Positions 22,392-34,217 of a DNA stretch of 64,000 bases are shown one piece after another (the first letter of the stretch is position 1; every line of letters starts with the position of its first letter). The DNA is from Filosporella fistucella (Eukaryota > Ascomycota > Leotiomycetes > Helotiales). The notes under the pieces are model-generated. The model made no database searches, was not told the origin of the DNA, and was given only the letters and a program-made list of their open reading frames with translations. The stretch spans positions 6,014,001-6,078,000 of the forward strand of contig JAQJZZ010000010.1 in NCBI GenBank assembly GCA_030077755.1, written 5' to 3'. A program made the translations under genes and the position numbers.

Positions 22392-23010
22392 TTTGTTTTT
22401 ATTTATTTGGCAATATTTTGTGGGAGAATTTATTGTGAGGTAAGAGTTCGAGGCTGTGAAAGGTGCTACGATATCTATGAATTCTAGGAATTCGACCATA
22501 AGGAGGAGCATCTACACGAATTCGCTCTCCTCATCGTAGCCGCATGATTATATGACGACGATAAAATTCGAACTGCAGGTTATAGCCGAGCATACTGGAA
22601 GTTACTTTAATTTTAATCATGTTGTGTATTTGCTATATGTATTCAGAGATTGGTAGCCACTGTGGCGAGGGAAGTGGTTCTTTATAGAAACAAGGTAGGA
22701 CCAGGTAAGGACAATGCCTGTGTAATTAACAGGTAGATCTGTTTGCTAAGCACAGTGCTTGCTGTTGCCCACAAACATGTTGCAGAAATTGTGCTTGCAA
22801 CGAGAAATTATTACATGCAGAGCTGCTGGAGAAAGCTTTGTGGAGCCAAGACAACAAAAAACACATTAAAAGAAGCAAGGATTGCACAGTAACTATCGTG
22901 CAAAAACCCTCAGCTTGAGGAAAATTGTTCAGAGAATCATAATCACGCTTCATTTCAAGCCCTAAATGAAGCAGCAAAGCTGGTGTTGATACAGGGTGTC
23001 ACATACACGT
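22392..23010. other. intergenic between array copy 5 and proteasome gene
   Basis: No supported gene; the 83-aa frame at 22726 (minus) is Leu/Cys-rich without context and overlaps the likely proteasome 3' UTR. Confidence 0.4.
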
Positions 23011-24016
23011 CTATTCCTCCATCTTATCATCCTCCGCTGCCTTGTCATCATCCTTTGTCTCCTCGTCATCGTCATCGCCCTCTAAATGCTTCTTCGCAAG
23101 CTTTTCTGCCTCCTCTAACAACTCCTTTGGAACCTCTTGATGTCTGCCCTTGGTAGGACCTTCTAGATTGCTGATCCAGGTCATCTCCAACTCAAATTCC
23201 TTGTCCTTGTTGTCGGCATGAGCGACATAGATAATTCTCGCAGCCTCCTTGACACCATCCAAAAGACTTAATTTTCCAGCAGCCAGGTCCAACTTTTCTA
23301 GCTCAGCCTTGGCGGTTTGTCGTCCCTTGCCAGTGGCAGCTCCATAGTATCCCCAGTACAATCCGCTTGGTTCGATCATGTAAAGACCTGGACCTCCATA
23401 CTTTTTCCCTTCAACCTTCCCACCCGAACCAATTGTAGGTCCACTCCCTACTTGTCCATCAACTGGTAACTCGAGCTCAGAATCCCAGCCTCCAACGATT
23501 GCGGTGACACCAAATGGTCTCACGGAAGAGTATAGGGTGTATGCTTGGAGATAGCCACCCATTCTGCTGGCGAGATCTGCGGTTGTGATTGGAGTCTTGT
23601 ATACTTTTCGCCAGCTTGCTGCTTCATCGCGTGCGCGGGAGGCAAAGTGTCTGCCGTCTGGTACTAATCCTGACGAGACCTGAATAATTAGCCACGATCA
23701 TATTTCGCATGAAAAGAGCTTCACTTACTGCACCCATGTGTCTATCGATTGTTGCAATACGCTTGTTTGCTCCGGGCTTCAACAGCTTGCTTGTGATGAC
23801 CTTTTCAACTGCAAGCACCACACCATCCTTGCACCTAATTCCAATGGATGTGCCTCCATTCTCTACTGCCTTGACTGCATATTCGACCTGAAAGTTTCGT
23901 CCATCTGGGGAGAAGACGGAGTTTGTAAGATCGTATCCTGTACCTATTGAAGTCTAGGGAGGTCAGAGCTGCACAGAAGGCTGAATGGCAATATTTCTGG
24001 TTCTGAAGCTTACCAT
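23011..24016 (-). CDS. PRE10: 20S proteasome alpha subunit (alpha-7/PSMA3-type, PRE10)
   Basis: complement(join(23011..23679,23729..23953,24014..24016)), 298 aa. The start ATG is an exon by itself: GTAAGC follows it at once, and the next exon begins [19 protein letters not shown], the alpha-subunit N-terminal signature, then [32 protein letters not shown] and the MGGYLQAYT segment identify the alpha type 3/PRE10 group. The C-terminus is a long acidic tail ([14 protein letters not shown]), typical of this subunit. Structural ring subunit of the 20S core; not catalytic. Both introns are short with good branch sites. Confidence 0.95.
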
Positions 24017-25159
24017 GATGAATTGTGTGAGGTGTTAAGGTTGAGAACTTCAAGGGGGGAGGATGAAGTTGTGTTTGGGAGGATTGATGAAGCTCTGTTG
24101 TCGTCGTCGTACCTTGCCTACACGTTCAAGCTCCAGGCACCTGAAGCGCGCGTTTGATTTAGCGTACAAGATGTGAGGCAGGATTTGAGGCAGCCAGGCA
24201 TAAATATCCACACATCACGTGATGCTACAAAATCGGGATGAATCGGTCAGTGGAAGTGGAATGCATCGGGGGTTTTAACAGGGGCAGACTTTCTTGATGC
24301 ATGGGAAATAATTTATAAATTATAGCACATACTGCAGTATCTTATTCAAGTAGTAGGCACTTTATAGAAGCCGCGATGTACCTACATTCCTGTGTGAATC
24401 ATTTGCTCAGTAGCAGCCAAAAGCCATAATTACAACCTGACAAAATCAACTCATACCCAACGGTGAGCTCACCATCTGTTCAAAAATCCCAAATGGGTCA
24501 GATGAGCCTCGTGTCGTGGATCCATTGGAGTGGTGAGGTTGATGGTGTAACGCTAAAAGCTCGATTTGTTTCAAGTGGCTTTCACCGCATTGAGATCCCC
24601 GTCATCGCTTCTAAATTAGAGACGGAGGGAGGGGTATTTCTTTGATACTTAACCTCACCACTTCCATTTCCTTTCTCTTCCTCTTCAACTTTTTGATCTC
24701 GACAATACACGACAGGAACAGCTTGCACTCGATCTCTTGCTGAATACCAACTTCAATAATCTTGCTTCTTTTCACCGCTCTTTGATACCCATTTCAACCA
24801 CCCAAACCTCCCTCGGTCGTCATCCTCCTGATTCCCCGGTTTCGTTTTTCGCATACCTCTACCTCAAGTACATAGCATAGTGAATATAAAGCAAACTAGC
24901 AATTCTTGCCTTTCTCCAAAGTCTGCACTGTCCGCTTCTTCGATTACCTTTGCACTTTCACAAATCTGACTTTAGGCATCCCTATTTCTCAGTCCCTGCC
25001 CAGACAGCCTTTGTTCCTTCAGGAACTCCAAAAGGCAGACTGGCTCTTTGCAAATCAACCCTTGCGCATCTCGAATTTATTCGCAGCAAGGTATGCTGCA
25101 TATCTTTGAGTGGTCCAGCAAACTGACACAAACGATAGCCATTATTCGAAACGCCCAAC
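24017..25159. promoter_or_regulatory. upstream region and 5' UTR of the 25160 gene
   Basis: About 1.1 kb between divergent genes. From 24650 the + strand is C/T-rich (CTTTCTCTTCCTC...), as in fungal promoters and leaders. A likely 5' UTR intron lies at 25091-25138 (GTATGC donor, AACTGACAC branch, GATAG acceptor). No other coding frame supported. Confidence 0.5.
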
Positions 25160-26044
25160 ATGGCCAGCCAAGATGAGCTCGCAATACTCTTCCAGCGAAA
25201 CTTCTCTCTCAACAACCAATACGTTGCTCCCGTAGAGGAGCCTAAACCAGTCGAAGAGCCATACGTTTATTCGATTTCACAACATTACCACCATTCCGCA
25301 CATGTTGTCTCGAAGCCATCCCGACCAGCCTCCGAACCCCCACAAACCGACCAACTTGCAACAGAAATCATCCTTAGCAGACATGGCGTAGATATTCATA
25401 GTCTCTTTCCATCCCAGATCGAGCTCTTCAAAACCGCAGATGCTAGCCAGCAAATGCGACTCGTTGAGCTCTGGCGAATCTGCCCACCTGATTACGGAGG
25501 ACATGCGTTAGCACAAGATCTCGGAAATTGGCCTGCAACTTCTTTCCACCAAGAAGAAGCTATGGCGAAACTCAGATACGAAAGACAGATGCTGGAGGAG
25601 CGAATGTCACGAGCAGGAGGAGACCAGCATAGCACAGGTAGTGCCGATGATACCATGAGCGACTCAAGCACCACCGCACCACTCACACCGATACAAGGCG
25701 GCGATGGACGTTGGAACAACATGCAGTCTGCAGAGCCATATATGCAATCAGGCTACGAATCACTCGCTCAACGTGAGTACGAGCAATCCGCTGGACCGCC
25801 CAAGGACGTCTATTCCCATTTTGGCACTGCAGTTGGAGGACAATCTTACAACCAAGCTACAGATCCCGTCTATAACAGTATCGAAGATGTACACAAGTTC
25901 CCGAATGTCGGCGGTGACTGGAACGCACTCCTTGCACAACGACAGATGGCGATGGAGAATCAATATGGTGCTTTCGAGCAACGTTTCCAGCATAATATGG
26001 GAGGAGTTACAGTAGCTGGCCAAGAAGACGAGGAGATGTTGTAG
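25160..26044 (+). CDS. Gln-rich protein of unknown function
   Basis: Intronless 294-aa frame from MASQDELAILFQRNFSLNNQ. A compact part at about residues 68-140 (ATEIILSRHGVDIHSLFPSQ, QMRLVELWRICPPDYGG) looks folded. It is followed by an EEAMAKLRYERQMLEERM helix and a long disordered Ser/Thr/Gln/Tyr-rich C-terminus with repeated QSGYESLAQREYE-like segments. No family recognised. The real start is supported by the long C/T-rich leader and 5' UTR intron just upstream. The acidic end (EDEEML) and low complexity suggest a regulatory or adaptor protein; this is inference. Confidence 0.8.
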   Translation: MASQDELAILFQRNFSLNNQYVAPVEEPKPVEEPYVYSISQHYHHSAHVVSKPSRPASEPPQTDQLATEIILSRHGVDIHSLFPSQIELFKTADASQQMRLVELWRICPPDYGGHALAQDLGNWPATSFHQEEAMAKLRYERQMLEERMSRAGGDQHSTGSADDTMSDSSTTAPLTPIQGGDGRWNNMQSAEPYMQSGYESLAQREYEQSAGPPKDVYSHFGTAVGGQSYNQATDPVYNSIEDVHKFPNVGGDWNALLAQRQMAMENQYGAFEQRFQHNMGGVTVAGQEDEEML

Positions 26045-27558
26045 ATACATACAAAGTAAATAGGCAGACAGAGCTTGGTAGAGTAGTTTCATTTGTTATT
26101 GCATGAAGGACGGACACAGACTGTTTCTGGTATAGGCATTGTTTGAGATGCATGTCATGATCATCGAAGGATGAAGAAGCGAAGGAATGGTGGAGGAAAG
26201 GGTCTTAGCATCTACCTCTTCGTCTCATGTTTTCTCTCAATCCTTTGATCAAGCTGGGTGGTGTTGGAGACCCGGTTTTGACACGCATGTACTCTCTTTC
26301 CACTGGAGCGTGAGGTACGTACTCCATGATTCTCCCCTGACCCCCTCCCTCTCCTCCCTCCCCATATCAGACCATTCCGCAGCATACCTACCTTTTTCTC
26401 CGTTACGATAGCATATGACTCGGTGGTGGAAGAGTCAGGTATGATTCCCACTTCCCTCCCTTCTTTCTCCCCACTCCACTGGCTCTCACTACTCACTTCA
26501 AGCATCTGGACGACAACAGGTCAGCTCAACCTGCGAGTTTACTGGCCGCTCTGGATTCCTGGACCTGGACTCTGGACCCTGGATTCCACTCCCCTTTCCT
26601 CCTCCCTCTTCTACAATAATCCATTTAGCTTAGTGATATCAATGAAAACCCTTTTCGCACATTGAGACTTGACTTTTTCCTCAATCTCGTGATTCGGTGA
26701 CTTGATGTTGGTCCACCCCACTGTGTATAGTCGGCTGACTGCTTTCGGAAAGTCTTTACTCAATCTTTCAATATCCTACTACTCAAACCATGTGTTTGGT
26801 CCTTTCTGGTCAAGTGACACATCTGTATAATTGAAGGAAATCCCTACGGTTTGGAGTGCTGCATATCCGCAGTATTCTCCCGCACTCCTATGAGTGATTA
26901 TTTGGTCTCAGAATCGGAAGAAGCACACCTTCTGCCTAATATGAGGCTGACAGCGAGCCAGACCACGAGGCTCGCAAGTATCGCCCCATTGTTTATGCTT
27001 GTATTATAGTCACAGCCGCCGACGAATCTCTGTCACACAATCATTGGGGGGCGCCCAGTCTTGTGCGACCTCACTGACTTTGTCAAGCATGCTTCATTTC
27101 CATCGTCCAGACCTCAGACTCACTTCTGCGTCCACAATTTTCTCTGCCATTTATCGGGGGAAGCTGGAGGAATTCACGGTTCCGCTGCTGCACCAGCATC
27201 CAGCGATGTTAAAAGCAGTCAATCGGTGGAGAATTTGGCTCTAGAGAAGTCAAGACATTTCCACGCTTTTCGGGAGTTACCCCTATAAAACTCGGAAGAC
27301 AAATTCGTTCTGCTTCTTGACTTTCTACTCTACTTACGCACTTTCAATCTCAGTAATCAAATACCTGATTATGTCTAATTTCTAGATTTCTAGCTTTAAA
27401 TTCTAAGTATATTCTAACACCCCAATTTCTCTCACCTAAACGCATTACGAGAATATAATAAAAGGAAAGTAATCTACGCATTGTTCTGTAGCACACGCCC
27501 CTCCGCCCCTCCGCCCCTCCAGACCGCTTCTATCCAGTACTCCAGCAAACTTGTTGCT
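26045..27558. other. intergenic, no gene seen
   Basis: 1.5 kb. C/T-rich blocks at 26340-26470 and a 9-bp tandem repeat at 27496-27520. Short open frames (26187, 26423, 26999 on +) look like noise. Confidence 0.4.
27496..27520 (+). repeat. short tandem repeat, three 9-bp CGCCCCTCC-like units
   Basis: Three back-to-back CGCCCCTC(C) units downstream of the MFS gene stop. Minor simple repeat. Confidence 0.6.
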
Positions 27559-29398
27559 TTATTTCTCATTCAGGGTATCATCTTCACTGGAAATTGGGCT
27601 CTCCGTGCCGCTATCCTGAATCTCTAGGTCTTCTTTCTTCGAGTTTGATGGTCTTGGTGGGATTGGTTTGATCCATATTAGACCGACAATAGCCCCAGCA
27701 CATCCGAAAGCGATGGCAACATAGAAACTATTCCTGTATTCCGGCAACAAATCTTTGGGAGTTTCCGAGCTGAGGAATGAACTGCCGATAGCTAGACCTA
27801 ACGCTGTAGCGACTTGCGCCGAGGTCTGTATGATGCCAGAAACAAGACCCTGGTCTTCAGGTGGTGTGGCTGCATAAGCTACGTTAAGATAATGGATGAA
27901 AAAGATCGCAGTTCCAATAGACATGACGATCGTTCCAGAAAATGTATATTGCCAGTATCCGGTATCAATATCGTTCCGCGAGATTAAGACCACACCGGCG
28001 GAAAGGATGATTGGCGCGATGACGAGAAACCATTTTGGAGGCATATACCTGTGGTTGTAGAAAGGTCCCATCAGGACGCAAAAGATCAGTGTCCCTATAA
28101 TGAGGGGGCTCCACATGACCGCAGATATTAGGGGTTTTCTCTGAACAAAATCAGCGTGTGTGCAAACGTGGATGAGATGGACATGATTGGAGACATACCT
28201 CTTGGACTCGGAGAAGGAATGTTGAACCATTCAGGACTGAGAGGTAAAAGCATCCGAACAGAAGCCCCGTCTGTACTGTCAGAGGTACCAAGTTGGAGTA
28301 CTTCCATACCCTTGCTGGGATGAGCGGGTCTACTTGTGGCAGGAATTTCCAGACGATGTACTGCTCGAAGACGAAAAACGAAATCAGGAGGCAGACTCCA
28401 ATGATGATGGGTGCAATAACTTTCGCGTGGCTCCATCCAGTAGGTGCTTCCGTGAATCCGTACACCAATATAGCACAAGCTGAGGTGACAAGGAATGCTC
28501 CGATAACATCAAGTGGTTTCTTTTCGACGGTTGCCTCGCGAGGTGTTGGTTCCAGGAGAAGGAAAGCAAGTATGCAAAGCAGCGTGCTGGATCCGAAGGA
28601 GATCCACAGAACACCACGGTAGCCAAGGCTGGTTGACGCAAATGCTCCTCCAACTAAAATTCTGTTAGCGTTTGCAGGGAGAAGAGGAAGAGATAGAGTG
28701 TTATAGGAAATTAATGAAAATAGCTATTTGCTTGGTCGAGGAGGGATATGCCGTACCTATGCTACCTATAATTGCACCAGTTGTCGAGCTCACTCCAAGT
28801 CCGGCTACTGCTAGCTCTCGTGCCTGACCCTTATATCCAATTCCGACCATAGCATAGGCGGTCGGTACCGTACATGCTGCTGCTGCTCCTTGAAGAGATC
28901 GGAAAATGCAAAGGGCGACGAAATTACTATCAATGCTTGCACCAAGCAGACCGAAAATAGAGAAGAAAATGAGGCCAAATGAGTAAACCAGCTTGTGGCC
29001 GTACATGTCCCCTATTCACAAAGATCCACTCGTTAGCTTGCTGGACTTCCTTAGGGAATGACAATCCTGCCAATCATATGATGCTGGAGAAGCTTACCGG
29101 CTCGACCCGCGAGGAGTAGAAGACTACCAAATGCCAGAGCGTAAGCACTCAAACTCCAGCTTGCTGTTGTCACGCTAACACCAAAATGCTCTGCAATATT
29201 CAATTGCCCATATGTCAAGCCCGTGACATTGAACGAGTCCAGTGTGAGGGAGCCGCAAATGACAGCGAAAGCTAGAGGTCTGGTGCGTTTGCGAAGCTTT
29301 GCTAGAAATGTGGTCGGCTCAAGCATTGGCGGGGAGTAAGAGCTCAAGATCACATCCTCTTGGCCATCATTTGGTTTGTCCAGCGCTGAGGAGGACAT
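27559..29398 (-). CDS. MFS multidrug transporter, DHA2-type (14 TMS)
   Basis: complement(join(27559..28140,28199..28653,28757..29011,29098..29398)), 530 aa. After a short acidic N-terminus, membrane segments start at PLAFAVICGSLTLDSFNVTG. The MFS motif A-like AGRAGDMYGHK is split by intron 1 (phase 1, GTAAGC donor). RSLQGAAAACTVPTAYAMVG and the GAIIGSIG segment follow. About 14 hydrophobic segments and the length fit the drug:H+ antiporter-2 family; the tail is Lys/Glu/Ser-rich and cytosolic. Substrate cannot be read from sequence. First member of a run of transport and catabolic genes to 38.5 kb. Confidence 0.9.
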
Positions 29399-31148
29399 GT
29401 CGTTGATCTGGGCCTGGGAGAACAGCAGTTCAGCAGCTGGTGACTCAAAACAAGATAGTAGAGAAGTGATACGTAGGATAAAGAAGCAGCCTTTGTTGTT
29501 TGAATGATCTCGAGAATATATGGAATTTCAAATACTTATAATCAGACTGTACATGTTAATGGAACAGCCGAAAAACGGCGGAAATAAGAATTTACTGTTA
29601 GAGTTGATTAACAGATCAATCTCGCTGACTGTAAAGTTTGGAGGCAAATAGCCATGAAAATATTCGGACGAACTAACACAGTTCGACAGCGGCTTAACAT
29701 TGTACCGTCAGAGTAGGAGCTCCTTCGTAACAGAAATGCCCTAAGAACACATTGAGAGATTCAAGCTCTGTTCAGGTACCTGATTGAGTGACTGAAACCG
29801 CCGAGTAAGGTGGAAATCACGAAAGAAACTCTATTACATATTTTCTCATGGATATGTCGAAAACGGGGCGGAGGCGGCGCAATGAACGTACCTTTGGAAT
29901 ATTGATAAGGGTCCTAGATTGTGATGGCAATTGCTTCGATACCCTTAATTAGAGCATAGTAACTGTACTACGTCCAAAGAACAAATTTTTATGTAGAATG
30001 ATTAGTAAACAATTCCGCATGCTCGGTTCACATCTTGGCCCCTTTTCGGCAACGGTCCAATATCATCCCGATAAGGCAAGATTGTTGAGTCTTGGGACTT
30101 TAGGTTCTATAGCTACCTCTCCAGTCCCTTGAAATGTGTTAATTGAATAAGACCGAGCCCAGGTGCCCGGAAGCAGGCCAAAGATGCTGATAGACAGAAT
30201 AATTGTTGGTGGGCAGTTCGAAGCTTGTGGCTTGTGGCGGTTAAGAAAGGGAGTCTCGAGAGCGAAATGGTGGAATGAGAGGCTTTGAAGGACTTTGTAT
30301 AGCAGAAGAGAGAGTTCACTTGAAATGCTTAACGTGTTACAAAAGTTTTGGATGTGCCATTCGACGTGGTCGGTCTCAGACGGTCACGTGGTCGCGCCTG
30401 CCCCCCCTTTACCTGGTCCCAAATGGGTCGATTTCAGCTACATACAAAAATATCGCGCTCACAGCCCCCCGATTCGTGGGCAGACAATTGCATTAGACAT
30501 CTTTGACCATCTGTATGGTAGCTTTCGTCATTTGGTTCTCTGGTTTATTTATTCATATTTTCATTGTATTTTAAACATGATTTTTCCAGGAAATCAAGTA
30601 GTTATATATTTCACTACACCTATTTCCTTATTTCCTCTCTGTGGAGAAGTCGGCAAATATTGATGAAGTAGTGCAAACGTGACTTGAAGCAAGTGTGAGA
30701 AGACTTTTCTATTCAACTCTTGTGGCCTTTGAAATGATTCTCATTCGATAAGCAGGAAAACCCCATTTTTTGAGAAGGAGAGGTCTTCTTTTCCAATGTC
30801 AGAATAAGCAGTGCTTACTCAGTACCCGGCATTGGGCATTCATGTCAATCACAGAGGAGTTTAGCCGAAACCTTGATAGTAATCATCAAATGCTAGCTGC
30901 TAAACTCGAATTTGAACTTTATTAGAGAGCATTAAGATCGCATATTTGTCATGACTCTACGGGCTTCTTTATGGTAGAATGAAATGACGCAGGCTCTAAA
31001 GAAATTGTTTCTCAATGCTATTACTCATGGAATGGAATGACATTGGCCCAGGGTGAAGTATATAACTATCATCCTTCCTCGCATAGAGATTTCTTTCATT
31101 CATATCAACGGACTCTCTTTCAGCGCTATAGATCCCACAGCATTCATT
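29399..31148. other. intergenic, no gene seen
   Basis: 1.75 kb between the divergent MFS and crotonase genes; contains promoters for both. The 122-aa frame at 30295 (+) has no protein-like features. Confidence 0.4.
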
Positions 31149-32091
31149 ATGTTTTCGCTCATTCATCTCGGGGTGATTTCGACTCTTCTCGCATCTTTTG
31201 CCTCCGCACTGGAGCTCCCTCAATACAAAGCCTTAATAACCTCTCAAGAAAAACCCGGCATCCTCGAAGTGACCTTCCACTTCCCTAATACCACAATCAA
31301 CCTCTGGAACCAAGCAGCCGTCGATGATCTCACAGATTTAGTCCAGAAGCTTCAAGTCGACAATGATACCAAAGTCGTGGTTTTCAAGAGCGATGTGCCC
31401 AAGTACTTCGTAGCTCATGCTGATTTGAACTTTGACATAAATAGTAAGTTGGTTATCCCGGGACTGAAGTTTTAGGGCTAATACAAAGATTCCAGATCCC
31501 GTAATAGTCAACCAGACGATAGAACTCTGTTACAACATGACCAACCTCCGCCAAACTACAATTGGTCTCGTCGAAGGTGTCGCTCGCGGCGGTGGGAATG
31601 AGTTCCTCGTCTCACTCGACATGCGCTTCGCAACCAAAACGCATACTTTCTTTGGACAGCCGGAAGTCGGTCTTGGTATAATCCCAGGACTGGGAGGAGT
31701 CCAATGGCTAGCTCGTCTCATTGGTCGCGGCCGTGCAATGGAGTATGTTCTCAGTGGGAAGGATATCAATGCCAATGATGCCGAGACAATTGGGTGGATC
31801 AATAAAGCTTTCGACACTTCGGCCGAGATGAATGGATATGTAGCGGATTTGACATCGAGAATAGCTTTGTTTCCTCTCAACGCAATTTACGCTGGAAGGC
31901 AGGCTGTCAACGCTGCGACGCGACCACCGATGCAGCAACTTCTGGATGATGGTGTGGTTTTCCTAGATCTCTTCCGTCAACGTTCGGTGCAGGAGAGAAC
32001 CAAGATTGGGGCACTAGAAGATGGAGATGGAGAAAGATTTTTGGGGGAGAACCTTCCATTATTGTATGCTTCAGCCGCCCCGGCTGTGTGA
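31149..32091 (+). CDS. enoyl-CoA hydratase/isomerase (crotonase) family with N-terminal signal sequence
   Basis: join(31149..31443,31496..32091), 296 aa. The start MFSLIHLGVISTLLASFASA is a good signal peptide, unusual for a crotonase. The crotonase core then begins TSQEKPGILEVTFHFP. The oxyanion-hole region EGVARGGGNEFLVSLDMRF and the QPEVGLGIIPGLGG block identify the family. Catalytic acids cannot be assigned to one reaction, so hydratase, isomerase or hydrolase activity stays open. The intron (GTAAGT...TTCCAG) is phase 1. Without the signal, cytosolic, peroxisomal or mitochondrial location would be expected; no C-terminal SKL is present (ends APAV). Neighbours are MFS transporters and an esterase. 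Confidence 0.88.
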
Positions 32092-32393
32092 AAGTCAGAC
32101 GGCGATTCTATGTAGGAAGGGGCACTTTTGATGCCATCATGGGTTTACCATTGTCCAGGGAAAGTAAATTGGTGGTTGTAATTATATATTGAATTTAGAT
32201 TAAGAGTAGATTGAAGTATGAGATCACTTTGCTGTGTGACTTTGACACAAGGAGCGTGAGTAAAGTGTACTGTGTGCTTCTGAGCTCGCTTTCTTGTTGG
32301 TGGATTCTCATGTCCTTACCACTGCCATCATCAGATTTCTGAAGCTGACCACGACCATTTTCGCGGAGCCAAAGTATGGCAAACATTAGCTAA
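32092..32393. other. convergent 3' region
   Basis: Between the converging crotonase and esterase genes; no coding frame seen. Confidence 0.4.
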
Positions 32394-33576
32394 TCATATG
32401 TTATAAACCTTCTTCAGAGCAACAATAGTATCTTCCACAAATTCCTTCGCCTTGTCCAGCATCCCATCCCAGTGTCCAAAAGGATGTCCACATCCCTCAT
32501 ACACCTTTAAAGTACTGGGTGTCCCTGCTTCGGCAAGTTTCTTATGGTAGGCGATACCCTCTGAAGTCAAGGTATCAATTTCAGCGACGTGTAACGAAGC
32601 CGGAGCAAGGTTAGCATGAGAAGATGCCAGAATTGGGGAAGCACGGAAATCAAGGGCTGCCTTCCGTCGTTTTTCTGTCGCTTGTCAGTCGTTGCGACGA
32701 CTCCACACTTGTTTCTCTAACGTCGAATATTGCTACGTACCTATATCAGTCCCTAACCACAAATTGTAAAACCATCGCAGTCGATTTAGGGGTAAACATG
32801 GCGCGAACTCATTTATGATATAACTCTCATAAGGACATCCCTTTTCTGCAGGTCCTTCCTTTGGAATATATCTTGCATCAACAGCGGGAACAATCAAGAT
32901 CTGCAACACCAGTTTCGGCATCTTAGGTTCGTCTCTCGCCATCAAAGCAAGAACAGCTGCTATCTGTCCACCAGCTGACAGTCCTCCAATTGAGACTCTT
33001 GTAGTATCAATTCCAAGTATCTCAGCTGAAGCAAACGTCCATTTTAGAGCAGCCCATGAGTCGGTCAGGGGAATAGGATGAGGATACTCGGGTGCAAGGC
33101 GGTAGTCCACATTGAGGACAATGCAGCCTACTGCTTGACATATTTGTCGACACCATGATTCATCGCTTTTCAGATTACCAATCACCCACCCGCCACCATG
33201 GTAGTTGACATGCGCGGGGAGTTTGCCGTCAGAGGTTTGGAGACCACCTGCTTTGATGGCTTCTGGAGTTGGATGGAAAACTTGGATAGAAATTTCGCCA
33301 GCTGGTTCCAAAACAGGGATCTTGTGTATCTTGATGCTCCCGACTTCTGGCATTGGACCAGGGGCGATGGGAAATGTGTATTTGGAGCGATCTGAGTTGT
33401 ATTCTTGGTAGCTTACTTGGTCCGCTCGTGTTCTTGGTGCTGGAATAATGTTATAACACCCTATGAAGTTTTCGATGGGAGGTACCTTGGTATTTTGTGT
33501 ATATTTCTGCAAACTGATGGTCCATTCTATCCACCACAGTCGGGTGGAGTGGGTTGACTAGGTTTGTGTTCGCCAT
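32394..33576 (-). CDS. alpha/beta hydrolase fold-3 (HSL-type) esterase/lipase
   Basis: complement(join(32394..32674,32741..33439,33486..33576)), 356 aa. The oxyanion motif HGGGW is at residues 111-115, the nucleophile elbow GLSAGG has Ser 185, and the third exon supplies the acid (EIDTLTSEG) and the His (EGCGHPFGHW). The triad is therefore complete only with both introns removed. The DYRLAPE block and length fit hormone-sensitive-lipase-like fungal esterases. No signal peptide: the N-terminus is MANTNLVNPLHP, so it is probably intracellular. Convergent with the crotonase gene. Substrate unknown; a short-chain acyl ester is likely for the family. Confidence 0.92.
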
Positions 33577-34217
33577 GATGTCGCTGAGGTATGGAAATGT
33601 CTAAAAAATATGTCGAATTGTGTAAAAAATCGCGAGCAGAAGATAAGTGACTTCTATCAAGTTCTACGCGTGTGTAGTCTTCTACCGCAAGCTTTGCAAA
33701 AGGGCCTTATGGTGTACTGAAATTGACTCGAAGATACATTTCCACTTTGATGTTGTCGAAGGTGGGGGTAGAAGCCACGCTACTGGGACGATCGGGAATA
33801 TCGCAACGTATGCATACCCCATCATCTTCCGGCTTACCACCCGTCTTGGCATAAGGGTTAAGCACATCTCTATCCAGAAAAGGATGATTGGTGATAGCAT
33901 CAGTTCAAGCAACATCAAGCAACGCCAAATGCTTATCAGTAATGATCGACAAACCGTTCATCCCACTTTCGCCATCTTCCGACATCAACCCGCCCCATAA
34001 TTGGATCCGCTCCTGATAGCGATATTTTGGTGATTGGAAACATTGTTACGTTGGTTTATCTCGGGAAAGCCGTGGTGAAAAGTTTCGTTGAAAGGTTCGA
34101 CAGGTTCAGAAGAATAATAATGACCTTAACACCCACATGGAAGACTCTGGGCTTTCTTGTCCTCCGAAATAAAGTGTTGATTGTATTCCTTGAATCACCC
34201 CAAGGTTGAAGAACACG
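33577..34217. other. intergenic between divergent esterase and MFS genes
   Basis: 640-bp shared promoter region. Open frames here are short and without features. Confidence 0.4.

Noticed and set aside
30295..30663. 122-aa plus frame in the 29.4-31.1 kb gap
   Set aside because: No splice structure, no recognisable motif, composition like translated noncoding DNA.
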